A DNA stretch of 64,000 nt from the NCBI GenBank assembly GCA_026770025.1, contig JAMXDE010000005.1:3224001-3288000 (forward strand), read 5' to 3'. Source of the stretch: Craspedostauros australis (taxonomy: Eukaryota > Bacillariophyta > Bacillariophyceae > Mastogloiales > Achnanthaceae). A program made the translations under genes and the position numbers. Below the pieces are notes generated by a model that saw nothing but the letters and a program-made list of their open reading frames with translations, did not search any database and had not been told where the DNA came from. Shown here in pieces: positions 33,858 through 45,458 of this stretch. The stretch's first letter is position 1. Every line of letters begins with the position of its first letter.

Positions 33858-35767
33858 CGTTGATCTTCGTGGATGAAATGGCGGAGCAGATGTGTTGATG
33901 CTTGTTGGGAGCAATGTAAATGACAGACCGCAAATGGTGGTCGTTTCTTTTTGTGTGCAGTCGTATTCGTTCTTCCAGCAGAGCGATCTTGTTTTGTGTC
34001 TGGGTTGCGATGGATGTGCATGTCTGAAAACAGCAGCAGCCCCTTCTCCTCTTTTAGCCTTTTGTGCATTGGTGTGGCACGCACACGAGATGTAAAGGTG
34101 AACACGGAGATGCGCTGCACTCCAATTCCTGAGCCAACTCCTCTTCAACCAAGATCGATGATCTTGTTCTTGTTGTCCCTGTCCCACTCGCATGAATTAT
34201 GTTTGGCCCCTTGCCGACAGCACCAAGTTCCTCGCAGAGTGTCCACGGACACGTCGCAAACTCTTCCCACGAACTTCGGAAATGAAAATGTGAGAATGGC
34301 TGTGCACTTGTCATTCCATTCTTCGCCTTCTTGGTTCAAGGAACAACACGCGATTGGTGATGTCGAACATTCGCATCGATGTCTTGTTGGCACGGGATTG
34401 GATTCTTCATTGATACTTTCTTGTTTGGTCCAGTGAGTCGACATCATCCACTGATTTGAAAATACATGCAAAATATATTTCACCGTTGGCCCCATTGTTG
34501 GATGCTCACTTTGGTATCCATTCATGAGTGAGAACATTCGAGAATGATCCCGTGATTATGTGGATATCAATGGTCGCGCTTGTTGCCCACAGACGTGACT
34601 GCTATCGGTGGCCATTTATTCGATTGCGAATTGACAAGACGACAATTGGAACACAAGTCTTATTTCGAGGTCACGAGTTGTCATTATTGTTGGCACAATT
34701 GGGAAGCTCGCGCGATGCTGTGGTGCTTCGGTACGATCTACACGGATGGCACATCGCTGGCAAGATGGTCGTGGGTGGCCAAGACGGCAAGACATCGAAT
34801 AAGGAATGCAGGTCCGGCGCATGAACTTCCTATGGGAAGTATTTATCTGGTTGTGCCAAGCTTGGGCTTCGGATGTTGACCGTGGTTGGAAGCAGCTCTT
34901 GATGCAAGCGAGCGCTCGTGAGTGCCGGAAGAGGAGAGTGTGGTAGATGGTACCGTGGAGTCTTCTACTCTCTCTTGGTATGGAGTTGAGTACATCTCAG
35001 CCTCGTCAGACACATCGTACTAGTATACATGCGAAGCATCATGCTCCAGACGTTGTCGTTGACTTCGGTCGCGCTCGGACGGAGGCTCAACAGAGTAACC
35101 GTAGCTTACGTACGTATGCTTGCAATATCGCCGGAGAAGTGCCGATGTCACTGTCGTTGCCTCATCGATGATCTTGCATCCGACGAAGTCCGAACGTGAC
35201 GCTGTCGCCCATTGACTGTGCCGGCGTGGCAGTGCACGATGCACATTGCTCCAATCTCTGTTTCTGGCATGTCGGAGATGATGCGGATGATGTGGGAGGT
35301 GTCAGAAGCGTGCGCCAAGCTGCCTGCGTGTGCCAAGTCGTCAGTGTGTAGCCGTATAAAAAAAATGAATGTGAAGAGTCTTCGTTCTTCGGTGGTCGTG
35401 GCTGTTCTTGCTCACCCTTTTGGTGTGGTTGCGCAGCCGTAACACCAACACCGATTTTGCGGGGAATGGCAATGTTTCAGTCCAGTTAATCCAATGGCGG
35501 TTGCTATTCATTGTTGGGGCGGCAGTTTGGGGACTGGCTTCACGAGCCGTCGCTTTGGTCCTATGGAAGCCCGATGGACTTCTTGGCAATTCTGCATTTG
35601 TCGCTGTGGAGCATCTCCGCCATCCGCCACTGTTTTTGCAGCTTCTTGCTGCCGCGAATAGACAGATGTTTGTGCCTGCAGTTCCTGTGTTTTGGAAAGG
35701 CAAGTTAGCAAACAGAAGAGTGCACTGCTTGGTCGTGAAATCTGCTCATGTGCTTCTGCCAGAATAA

Positions 35768-35810
35768 GACCCGCCTGAGCCAAAATAGTACACCAAAGTC
35801 GGCGTCGCAT
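35768..35810 (+). repeat. 43-bp dispersed element, plus copy
   Basis: These 43 bp match the reverse complement of 48752-48794 with a single mismatch, although the sites are 13 kb apart. Weaker similarity may continue for about 60 bp (an ACCATATA..CTTCCT block). This suggests the conserved end of a small transposon or MITE family. Confidence 0.75.
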
Positions 35811-38800
35811 CTGCGATCCTGATATAAACTTTAAGAGGCCTTACCATATACTTCCTTTAGATATATGTAGAAGAACTACATTCTTAAAACGTATATTGGA
35901 TGGGTTAGGAGGTCATGAAGGTACCTATTCTTTCGTGTTGTATCGTGCATTAGATTCAGTTTTTGGGATGCGACATGGATGCGACTCATCACTGACTCCA
36001 ATTTTGATGTTGGCGAGCGGCGAAAATGTTCTTTTTTCCTCTCGCAGACGAACTTCAGCAAGACACTCGAAGCTGAACTCAGACGTGTCTACAGTCGTGT
36101 GAACGGGCACACATTCCGGCTGTTTTTGGCCCCAATTGATTGCACGCAGTTTCTCGCGGTGGACTTGGAACAATAGGTGAGGAGGAGCAAAACTGCATCA
36201 GAATGCGATGGTACGTGCGTGCACTGCGCCGTACCATACGACATTAGGATGGGATGAAGGTGCAGAGCTATCAGCATATTCCACCAGGTATAGTGGGATG
36301 CTACTTTTGCCTTTGCTGATGCTGGTAGTACTTCGTGAGCGCGGGAACTGTGATCACTGGCGGGTTCGTCAGACCATGATCTCGCGCGTTCCACGTGTGG
36401 CCTCTCATTTCATACAAGGGGCACAAGACTCTGTGACAAGATAGGTGCAGGAGGATAAGGTTCTTGTTCTGCGAAATAAAGTCAGCTGGCGACTACGGCA
36501 CATTCCTGATGTACGCTGCTGTGCTCTGCTGTGCTCTTCTCGAGTTGCTGAGTTGCCGAGTCGCCGTTCGTTGCGCCTCTCAGACAGGATTTCGGTGTCT
36601 TGTTGTTGTTGTTGTGGAAGTTTGTGAGTTCATTTTGCTCTTTTCTTGATCACGTTTCATTCCTTTTCCTGGTTCTTTTCCATGTCGCACCCAAAGAATT
36701 GCTGTGTACTTTTTCAGATGTCGGTGGACAGACAGACGTGAGATGTGGTGTTTTGGTGGAAACATGCATGGAACAAAACCAAATCAGATACTGCGCTCGC
36801 GAATTCTGGACTGCTTTGTGCCTGTTGATACACATTCCCAGGAGAATCGGTTCTGGTGTGCCACAAAACTGCGGAGTGGCTCTGCGAGAACAGAATGATG
36901 TACCGCACTGAACACAAGAAGGGGAGTACAGCAGGAGATCATATAATAGATCTGTGTTTTTATTGTACATGCCCACATTTGTATTATTCGCCCATCGGAG
37001 GCTGATGAGGTTCGATCTTGTGATGGATCGGTTGACTTCCGCAGAATCAACATTCCACCGTCAATTCCAACCGTCAACGATGGTGTTGCATCCACAAGGT
37101 GCGCTTGGTGGTCAGCGGCGCAGGCAGACTTGGAGTGCGAGGATTGTCAGCATTGTTACCCTCATAAGATAGGTATGACGATCAGTTCCATGGTGCGTTA
37201 TCGTCTCCAGAGTTGTTGTGGATCAAAGACGAAGAACAACGATGTGCTGACCATCTGGACGCCATTTTGTGGATTGGGTTTAGGGTAATTGTATTGATTT
37301 GACAGCAGCGACGCATAGAACAACAATTCTTCTTGGCGCTGCGGCAATACGATGACAATTTTGCTCCAGGCGAAGACATCGATACCATCGTGTGTCTTTT
37401 TTTTTTTTTGCGCCATGAATTTGGTAACATCACTCGCTCTCGCTGATCGTCGTCATTCTCCGTTGTCTGCTGGGGCCGTTCGTGGCAGTCTGGATAGTCA
37501 CAGAGCAAGCAACAGCCGGCGCCAACCATGAATGGCACCGGCGGTTGATGATTGGTGAACGCTGTTCCACAGGCGGATGCGATTTGTTGTCTCCCCCAGC
37601 GGTTGTTGGATTAGCGATAGACGAGAAGCTGGTGGTGATCATCTGTACGGAAAGCGTCGGGGCAGATGGATGGGATGTTCTGAGCAATGAAACAATAGTG
37701 CCATACTAACGGACGAGGTAGTGTGGATGAGGCTGAGAGCTTGTTCCGATTTCCTCGCAAGCACAAACATTTCCTAATTGATGGCGTGTGCTCGTCGTCT
37801 CTCCGCGATTGACTTGTGTTCGCGTGAGAGCAAAATGTGAGCCACTGCTCTGCGCTGAGAACTGGTGTCCATTTGCAAGAGAACTGCGCATCCCGATTCA
37901 CAAGTCGAGCGACAAATCGCGCACACTCCAGAATACATTCGTGACTTTCCGATACGATACGACACGACATGACACGCTACTAATACTAGTACCATACGTA
38001 TTGGATAGATTGACGAATGGATGGATGGAGCGAGCTGTGATCATCCCAAGGATACCGTATCTACACACTTGGCGACGAACCATAGTCCAAGCATTGGTAC
38101 CATCGCAGGACATGGTGCAGATGGGTGGAGCAAACGCTGGTACGTGCAGCCACAAATTGCTACACGCAACTGTGAAAGGGAATGGCGCAAGTCACTGATT
38201 AGCTCATGGGCAGAAGGCAGCACTTTTGCCTTGGAGTCAGTCCATTTGTACCAGACAATGTTACCAGCATCGTGGAGATTGCGTTGTACTTGGAGCAGAG
38301 CATTTGGGATCGATCATTCAAGAATCTTATTCCATTCGGCATGCCGCTTGGTGTCGGCGGCGATGGTGTCCATGTAGCATTCTGTGGCAATGCTGCAGGT
38401 GCCCACCTTGTGCCTACTCTAGCAATCCACTGATTAGATTCTTATCATTGAACGATAGGTATGTTCATACACTAGACAGCGTACGACAGCACCATCATAC
38501 CCACTCTGGCTTGCGCAGGAGTGTGAGAGCCACAACCTGGAGTTGTGCCGTGCCAACTCCTTGTTTGCCTTGGGTCCTCCGTATCCAATTTCTGGTTCCC
38601 CGATTTTCTCCCAAATCATTCTTGTGGATTTTTCAATAGTGGTATACGATGTTGTTGCGTGGGTAGCGCATTTGCAAACATTACTGCATTCATCCTTTGC
38701 ACGATCCTCTCCGTTGGATGAACTCCATACCTTGATTTCAACGCTGCGGACATACCCACCCACCAATACGATGCATGCGATTCACCCTGTGCTATTTTTA

Positions 38801-38838
38801 GTTCGGCGCGTTGTGTTGCCGGATTCTCGTTTTCTCTC

Positions 38839-39230
38839 GTGTTATTTCTCACGATAAAGTTGCAATATCTTCCCCTTTCCGCTGCGTTCACGGACTCCAT
38901 CAGTTTCGACAGCCACATGCCCGGACTGCCATCGTCTTCTTCGCCTTGTCGTCTACTTTGTAGTCGTCCAATTTCATTTCGCAATTCCGCCTGGTGCTAT
39001 TCCTATGCCAACAAAAGCATACCTATGTAGGGACCCCGTGTTATTCTTCGCACTAACATTTTTGTACCCTCACCTGAACGTTTCCATCACGCATTCTATC
39101 AGTTTCGACGTCTGGAGGGACGAACCACTCTCGTCCCCTCCGCCTCATTGTTTACTTTGTAGTCGTCCAATTGTTATTTCGCAATTCCGTCTGGTGCTAT
39201 TTCTATCCCACCAAATCCATACCCATGCAA
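38839..39230. repeat. Diverged tandem duplication, unit about 180-190 bp
   Basis: Two units are recognisable by shared blocks in the same order: ATCAGTTTCGAC, then TACTTTGTAGTCGTCCAATT, then ATTTCGCAATTCCG followed by TGGTGCTATT and a CCAACAAA/CCACCAAA tract. Unit 1 is about 38839-39030 and unit 2 about 39042-39230. No coding function is seen. Confidence 0.7.
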
Positions 39231-40131
39231 ATTCCGCTCCGTCGACATGCACCTTCTGGAGGGCATCGTCAGTGTCATGCACGATTGCCGCGATTGAGAT
39301 GAGTCTATGCCATTCCAGTTGCATCAACCATTCATATTCCTCAATACTGTATGGTGTCCGGCTGATGGGAAAGGGGAGGTTGTGCCTGAGCGATCTACAC
39401 GCTCCGAATTGATGTTGCTCGCAATCCTCTTGCGAGGGCTCCGGGCTCCTGCAGACTGTGTGTTGACTTTCAATTACTCGCGGATCCGTGTGGTGTTGGC
39501 CTTTTCGAATTCCACCAATGGAAGGAGATGAACATGGCATTGATACAGATGGTTACGCAGGTTTGCGGATGACCCGGATGCTGGAGATGGTGCGGGGCAT
39601 GATTTCCTACCGCTTGGCATCACGAGGCCAACGACTCAACCAACAGAATTGACGATCAGCGACGGCAGTGGACTAATGGCAGCGGCTTCCGAAATATGTG
39701 AAACTACGGACGCGCTTCTGCACCATTGTAATCGCTGCGCTTTTGCGGTTCCATCATGGTTCGAAGATCGACTTGGCGTCTTCTACTTGTCTCATACTCG
39801 ACAATACACTGCATGCCATGGTCGATGCCCGATCCAGTTTTGGTGTCTTGATCGAAAATGTGGGTGTGGTGTGGGAGTTGTTGTTGTGATTTTGGCGCAC
39901 CTCGGTCGAATCTGATTGGATGGGAATCATCAATGGTTCAGTGTAAATGTCGTTTGTTGCTCACGAGGATGAACGACATTTAACAAACGAACAACGAAGA
40001 ACCAAAGTATGTCCGAAAATCAAGAAAACAACACGACGAGATCACAAATGACAGATTCATGGACCAACCACCAATCTCCGACGCACCAATCAAAAGCAAC
40101 AGGCAGAACAGAATGTCCGCCCCCAGCGAAC

Positions 40132-40350
40132 TCACATCACACATCACACATCACACATCCCGCATCCCACACCACACACCACACACCACACACCACACAC
40201 CACACACCACACACCACACACCACACATCCCACATCCCACATCACACATCACACACCACACACCACACACCACACACCACACACCACACACCACACACCA
40301 CACACCACACACCACACACCACACACCACACACCACACACCACACACCCA
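40132..40350. repeat. Heptamer minisatellite (CCACACA)n with ATCACAC/ATCCCAC variants
   Basis: About 220 bp of near-perfect 7-bp repeats, with variant units at the start and near 40225-40250. It lies about 650 bp upstream of the 1216-residue gene. Because the unit is 7 bp, all six frames remain open. Confidence 0.92.
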
Positions 40351-41003
40351 ACGACTGTACTCTTGCCCATTCACTGCGGATACTTCAATCGTCGCATCTG
40401 AGACGATCGGTGCCGACAGCCAACACAACTCCAAATGGCAGCCAACGAAGAACAGATCGATTGTATTCAACCGTGTTGCGTTCGGCCACCAGGGAAGTAA
40501 TCATTACACACTCGATCGCCTCTCACGATGCCAACGCAAATGATGAGAAATTGAGGCTACAATCGATGAGAATAAAAGTATTATGAAATTCAATAGAGAA
40601 TGAATGGATAGACGGATTGATGTAGCGCTCGTCGCTCTCTCTCTCTCTCTTGCACTTGCTCTCTCGTTGTGTTGGCGCCGCGTCACACTCACTCTTTCGC
40701 CAGAATAAAAATCGCAGATGGTTCCACATACATTCTCCAATCACAACCACGTATGCACCCATGAGCGACCGTTGAACTGTTGCTGCCGATCTCGACACAA
40801 ACACATCCCTCATGCTGTTGTGAACAAATAGGCATGTGCTGCTTTGGCTTGTTGAGTGTTGTTGTCGCTGTCTGCTGCATTCTCCTATCTACAATGTTAG
40901 CACAACACTCAGTGCTCCCCAACATCGAGATCATTCAGAATCATCCGTGCCTTCCCCCACCTGCATCATCCATCAGCCACCAAGCCACCACCGCTATCGC
41001 ATC

Positions 41004-44000
41004 ATGACCCATCCACGTGAGGATTCAAGCATCGATCCCAATCCATCCCAATCAAAGGTGCAACGTCGAACAGCAAATGCTGGCACATCCATCCATCACC
41101 AACCACCTCATGGGCACTACGCATCGTACCAATACTCTGCACCTGTCGGGCCGAACAACCATGGCAGCATCCACAGCCCTCCTCTCCCCATGGTTGCGAA
41201 TCATCATGTCCCTCCCAATGCACAACCTCCTTCCTTTTGCATCCCCAGCTACATCAGTACAGGCATGGGTGGTCTACCATACTCGACATTCCACCCCAAC
41301 AACAGCATAGCAACTCCCACTTCCAACTACATGGGGCCCAACTGTTTTGGCATTATGCCTTGCAAGCAATGTCTGACCCTGTTCTGCAGTCACTGCAGTA
41401 GGCCACCATTTTGCCCAAACTGTGCGTCATCCATCGGCGGAGGTGCACGTCACGCAGGTGTGAATGCCTTTGTGCCACAGGCAAATTCGTTCTCCATTGG
41501 GACTCGTAGTGATGCTGCTGCGCCCACACGCCCCAAGCGCAAATCATCAGCAACCAGACGCAGGACGCCAAATCAACACGCAGGAGATGATGTGCTCGCG
41601 CGACGAGATGTCGCTGTGTCTATGGAAGAGTGCGAGTCGGATTGTGCGAGTACGAACAGTGCCGATGACACCGATGTCGAGTATGTTCCAGAAGCAGAGG
41701 ATGCTGTAAACAGAAAAGGACTACTTATATCTATCTTCAGATCAGCAGGCATTGGCATTCGAGCAATTTCGAAATTCCCTGTGCGTGGATTTGGAGGCAT
41801 CCCACCAAGGGGAGCCAAGCGCCACTGGAGTCTCATCAAACGAATCTGGAAAGAGCTGTGTAGCGGAACATCCGAACATGCAGTCTTCCCTGGCGCGAAA
41901 CCATCACCTCAACTTTGGGAAGCCATGACCTTCGTGCGACATCGCAAACAACTCCCTCCTGTGTTGCTGGAGCAGACTCTCTGTCATTTAGCCTTCTGGG
42001 GGAATCGAGACCTGTCACTGACTGCTCGTGCGGTTTTGGCAATGACCTGCAACTCTGGACGCTGCACCCGAATCCTGGCCATGCACTACGGTGGCTTGTC
42101 GAAAGAGGACAAGGCGAAGGTCATGCCAGGATGTCGAACCATGTCTCGTACAGCACACAGGCGACTGTCGCGCGCTGGAGGTGCGATCCTTGCTGGAGGC
42201 CAGTTCCCACACGCAGACTACAAGTACCGTGTCAAGGAATCTAGTCTCCAGGGCGTAGTCTCGTTTCTCACCTCCATGTTCCAGTACCGGCCAGGCATCA
42301 CAAGGAGCGTCAAGTTGGCTGGTGTTCTGTTCCCAGACCTGCCTATCTTCATTCGCGGATCAATACCAGAAGAGCAGCTCTTTGCCAAGTACAAGAACAC
42401 AACAGATGACCCAGTTGGTATGCCTGCCTTCAAGAGTATCCTGACATTGCTCACGCGACGTGGCAAGTGTCAAACCGGCCTGTCCTCCTTCTACACAGAC
42501 ACTCTGACTGTATTCATGCACTTTCAAAGCATGATCAAGAGAGTCATGGAACTGCTTCAGACTCAGAACAAGGAACATCAAGACAAAGAGCTCGTGTCTG
42601 AACTTCTGGATGATGCACAGGCCATCATCACGGACAGTGATTCTGTTCTTTCATTTGCGAAATGGGAATACGCGAACAAGCACATCCAGGTGAAGACAAC
42701 AACGGATAATCTACATTCCGCAGAGTTCGCACTGACAAATGGCTCCCTCCCGTTTGTGAACCAAGCATGCAAGCAATGTGCAGATGTCATGACGTTTTTC
42801 CCGATTCGTGTTCGCAACTTCATGAAAACTGCCACCAACAGCATCACTGGCAACACGTTCGAATTGGATCGCATGGCTGCAGCAATTAACCTGTGTGATG
42901 ACGCTCTGCGCCAGTACATGGCCCACCAAGTGAGACGAAAGGTACAAGCGCAGAAGATCAAAGAGGAAAAGGAGCGCCTCAAGGACCATCCAGATCGCAT
43001 CATTGCCGTGCTTGATCACAAGCAACGCATCCTCCCAACGGAGAATCAGGAAGCTCAGAAAGCGTTCTTTGGCAAGAACGGAATGTCTCTCCTTGGTGTC
43101 ATGACAATCCAATACAAGAATGGCAAGTTCGAGTACCGATTCATTGACATGGTGATGAAGGGGCGGAACAAGCAGGATCATGTCCAAGTTGCTGGTGCCA
43201 TCAAGATTCTACATTCTACTGTGCTTCCAAAGCTTCACAAGGGGGTCAAAGAGGTCGTATTCCAAAGTGATAATGCCAGTTGTTTTGCGAGTCCGGCACT
43301 GATGAGGTACATGCATGGACTAAACCAGGGAGAGGTTGAAGTTGAATACACGATGCCAGAGAAGAAGAAGAAGAAGCGGAAGGCGACAGGCAAGAACAAA
43401 GGCAAGCACAAGGACAAGGCTAAGTATCCACCTCCCCCCAAAATCAACACCGAACAGTCATCTTATCATGATGCGAAGGCTGCATCATCCGTGAAGGCAA
43501 AAGCACATCAAGACGCTGGAACCCGCCCTCCCAAACCACGACTCCAAATCATCCAATGGCTGTACACTGAGGCACAAGCTGGCAAGAGTGCTTTGGACGG
43601 ACACTTCGGTTTTGTCTCACGTCAACTCAGGTTGTATGTGGACAGTGCCAGGGACGCAAAGATTGCCACCGAAGGCGATGTTTTCAAAGTGCTGAAAGCT
43701 GCCAACATCAAGGGGACAACAACGCTTCTGTTGGATCTGAGCAGATTGGGACATGCCATCATGTGTGGTGTGGACGGAAAGGAAAAAGCATTCGCGACCA
43801 ACCGAGTTTCCGTTCGCGCCACCCATCAAATTGATCTGATTGATGACAAAATCCAGGTCACAGCATCATCGGGCTTGACGCATCCAGAGACTATCACGCA
43901 GGGCAAGATCGACAAGTTCGACATTCTCCATCTCGATGTCACTTGCAATGATGAGGACATCACCGAGGTCTCACCAGCATTCGTGATGGATCCACAGAAT

Positions 44001-44654
44001 ATCCGCGGCTCACAACCGACTGAGCGACGACACGCAACAGCAACAAACAAGAGCACCACCAAGACGGAAGTGCTCAAACGCGTCCTCACTTCGCGTGTTC
44101 TGGAACCAGCAGCGGCAGCAGCAGAAACGGCAAATTGTGAAGGAAATGCCAAAGTGGACTTCCCTCGATCCATCAGGCAGGGATGGGCGATCTGCCACCC
44201 AGACAAAGCCACCTCACGAAAGAAGGATCCATCAGCACCTCCGACAACCAAGGTACCGTCCATGTCGAAACAAGTGGCGCAGATTGTGTGCGATGCTGCG
44301 ATTGCTTGCAGGAACCCAGACACGAGGAGGAGCGCCCATGTGCTTCACGAAGAGCTGATGGCCGGGCCTTTCATGCTTGATTGGGAGCAGAGGATCAAGG
44401 TGGACATAACGTACCTGAAATGCTTCCTGGCAGCTCCTGACGGTCGAGCGGAGAGATACCTTGAGAACAATGGCTACTTGGACGACGAGGAGTGCGAAGA
44501 GTGCCTGAACGAGATGCATGAACTGCGGATCATGGCATCCAAGGAGAACACTCAAAGCGAAGAAGCGCACGAAGAGCAGGTTCTGGATGATCGCCCATAC
44601 GATGGGCAGGACGTTGATGTGATTGATGGCAACCTGCTACCTTCCGATGATTGA
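41004..44654 (+). CDS. Large protein with Cys-rich N-terminus and DDE/RNase H-like core (transposase-like)
   Basis: Single-exon, 1216 residues. I chose the ATG at 41004; the frame extends upstream to 40836 but only with a GTG. Residues of about 118-141 hold a CxxC-rich cluster (CKQC, CSHC, CPNC) that probably binds zinc. The C-terminal half contains three spaced acidic segments: AVLDHKQ (D671), VVFQSDNASCF (D756) and GKSALDGHFGF (D865). These suggest a DDE/D catalytic core. A lysine-rich run (about 786-808) could be a nuclear signal. The pattern recalls an unnamed family of large eukaryotic RNase H-fold proteins with an SDNA motif, from memory and not verified. I found no terminal inverted repeats, so it may be a solitary transposase or a domesticated host gene. 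Confidence 0.65.
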   Translation: MTHPREDSSIDPNPSQSKVQRRTANAGTSIHHQPPHGHYASYQYSAPVGPNNHGSIHSPPLPMVANHHVPPNAQPPSFCIPSYISTGMGGLPYSTFHPNNSIATPTSNYMGPNCFGIMPCKQCLTLFCSHCSRPPFCPNCASSIGGGARHAGVNAFVPQANSFSIGTRSDAAAPTRPKRKSSATRRRTPNQHAGDDVLARRDVAVSMEECESDCASTNSADDTDVEYVPEAEDAVNRKGLLISIFRSAGIGIRAISKFPVRGFGGIPPRGAKRHWSLIKRIWKELCSGTSEHAVFPGAKPSPQLWEAMTFVRHRKQLPPVLLEQTLCHLAFWGNRDLSLTARAVLAMTCNSGRCTRILAMHYGGLSKEDKAKVMPGCRTMSRTAHRRLSRAGGAILAGGQFPHADYKYRVKESSLQGVVSFLTSMFQYRPGITRSVKLAGVLFPDLPIFIRGSIPEEQLFAKYKNTTDDPVGMPAFKSILTLLTRRGKCQTGLSSFYTDTLTVFMHFQSMIKRVMELLQTQNKEHQDKELVSELLDDAQAIITDSDSVLSFAKWEYANKHIQVKTTTDNLHSAEFALTNGSLPFVNQACKQCADVMTFFPIRVRNFMKTATNSITGNTFELDRMAAAINLCDDALRQYMAHQVRRKVQAQKIKEEKERLKDHPDRIIAVLDHKQRILPTENQEAQKAFFGKNGMSLLGVMTIQYKNGKFEYRFIDMVMKGRNKQDHVQVAGAIKILHSTVLPKLHKGVKEVVFQSDNASCFASPALMRYMHGLNQGEVEVEYTMPEKKKKKRKATGKNKGKHKDKAKYPPPPKINTEQSSYHDAKAASSVKAKAHQDAGTRPPKPRLQIIQWLYTEAQAGKSALDGHFGFVSRQLRLYVDSARDAKIATEGDVFKVLKAANIKGTTTLLLDLSRLGHAIMCGVDGKEKAFATNRVSVRATHQIDLIDDKIQVTASSGLTHPETITQGKIDKFDILHLDVTCNDEDITEVSPAFVMDPQNIRGSQPTERRHATATNKSTTKTEVLKRVLTSRVLEPAAAAAETANCEGNAKVDFPRSIRQGWAICHPDKATSRKKDPSAPPTTKVPSMSKQVAQIVCDAAIACRNPDTRRSAHVLHEELMAGPFMLDWEQRIKVDITYLKCFLAAPDGRAERYLENNGYLDDEECEECLNEMHELRIMASKENTQSEEAHEEQVLDDRPYDGQDVDVIDGNLLPSDD

Positions 44655-45458
44655 TCCTGACGACCGCCGCGAGTATGCCAACATTATTATATTGCATTCT
44701 ATTCTACGATACTATACTCCGTGTCACATTGATACTATCAACTTGCAGCATGGCGATATCAACTGCAGTAACTGTGTGTCCACAGGGATTACGAGAGGAA
44801 GCTGTTGTTGGTATGTATAGAGTGGCTCTGATGTTATCGGTTGCTATGATCTTGACATGCACAATGGAACCACCATCGCCGTGCATCTACTCAATTCGCA
44901 CATGTGCTTGCTATGTATGGTATGATACACGATTAGAACACTGCGTGCATAAATCCAAATCCAGTCCATTACTCGTCAGCTGACTTCTCGGCATTCTTCG
45001 ACAACGTCATGAACATGAAATCGTACGCCAGCGCAGTCATGAAGGCGTCCTGCTTCGGCGTTGCATGAAGATCGTTCCCGCCCTCCACATTCTCATCGTA
45101 TTATGACAGCCATCGTTTTCCCTGAACCAGGCTCCACAGCTTCTTCACCATCTTGCGTGCATGCGCTGGGTTATCCGATCATCGTTCGTGCGGCAGTGAA
45201 TAGGATTGGTAGAAAATTTGGATCCTATTTGATGTTGTGGTACAGCGAGGTCTACCCCGTGAACATCTCCAATCGGACGCGTCCGGATCCAAATTCGTCG
45301 CGCATATCGGTGCATCGTCCGAATGCAGATCTTTGACCGCTTGATGACATGGGTTGACTGCCCAACGCACCGCGCTGAACAGTTCAGGAGCATCGCGAAA
45401 GCATCCGCACCACCAATCCTCCGCCTGATCCGCCGCGGATGGCCAATGTTTTGGCTTT
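44655..45458. other. Intergenic with a minus-strand coding-like fragment
   Basis: The minus strand at about 45068-44969 reads ATPKQDAFMTALAYDFMFMT and on to a stop at 44969. It looks like a real protein C-terminus, but an in-frame stop lies upstream. It could be the last exon of the gene at 45459-47151 after an unresolved intron, or debris. Otherwise no gene is seen. Confidence 0.35.

Larger units (their letters stand above)
33858..41003. other. Long intergenic stretch, mostly non-coding
   Basis: About 7 kb without a gene I can support. Open frames of 60-160 codons occur, but they overlap on both strands and show no family resemblance. Possible gene debris includes 38205-38430 plus and 39690-39890 plus, too short to interpret. 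Local repeats in this stretch are listed separately. Confidence 0.45.

Noticed and set aside
35408-35767. 119-codon plus-strand frame with hydrophobic stretches
   Set aside because: No ATG at its start, an equally open minus-strand frame, and no family resemblance.
40151-40586. His/Thr/Pro and Cys/Val/Trp repeat peptides over the CCACACA array
   Set aside because: A 7-bp repeat leaves all frames open. There is no evidence of a gene.
40836-41003. N-terminal extension of the 1216-residue protein
   Set aside because: It would need a GTG start, and its sequence is unlike the rest. The first ATG in frame is 41004.
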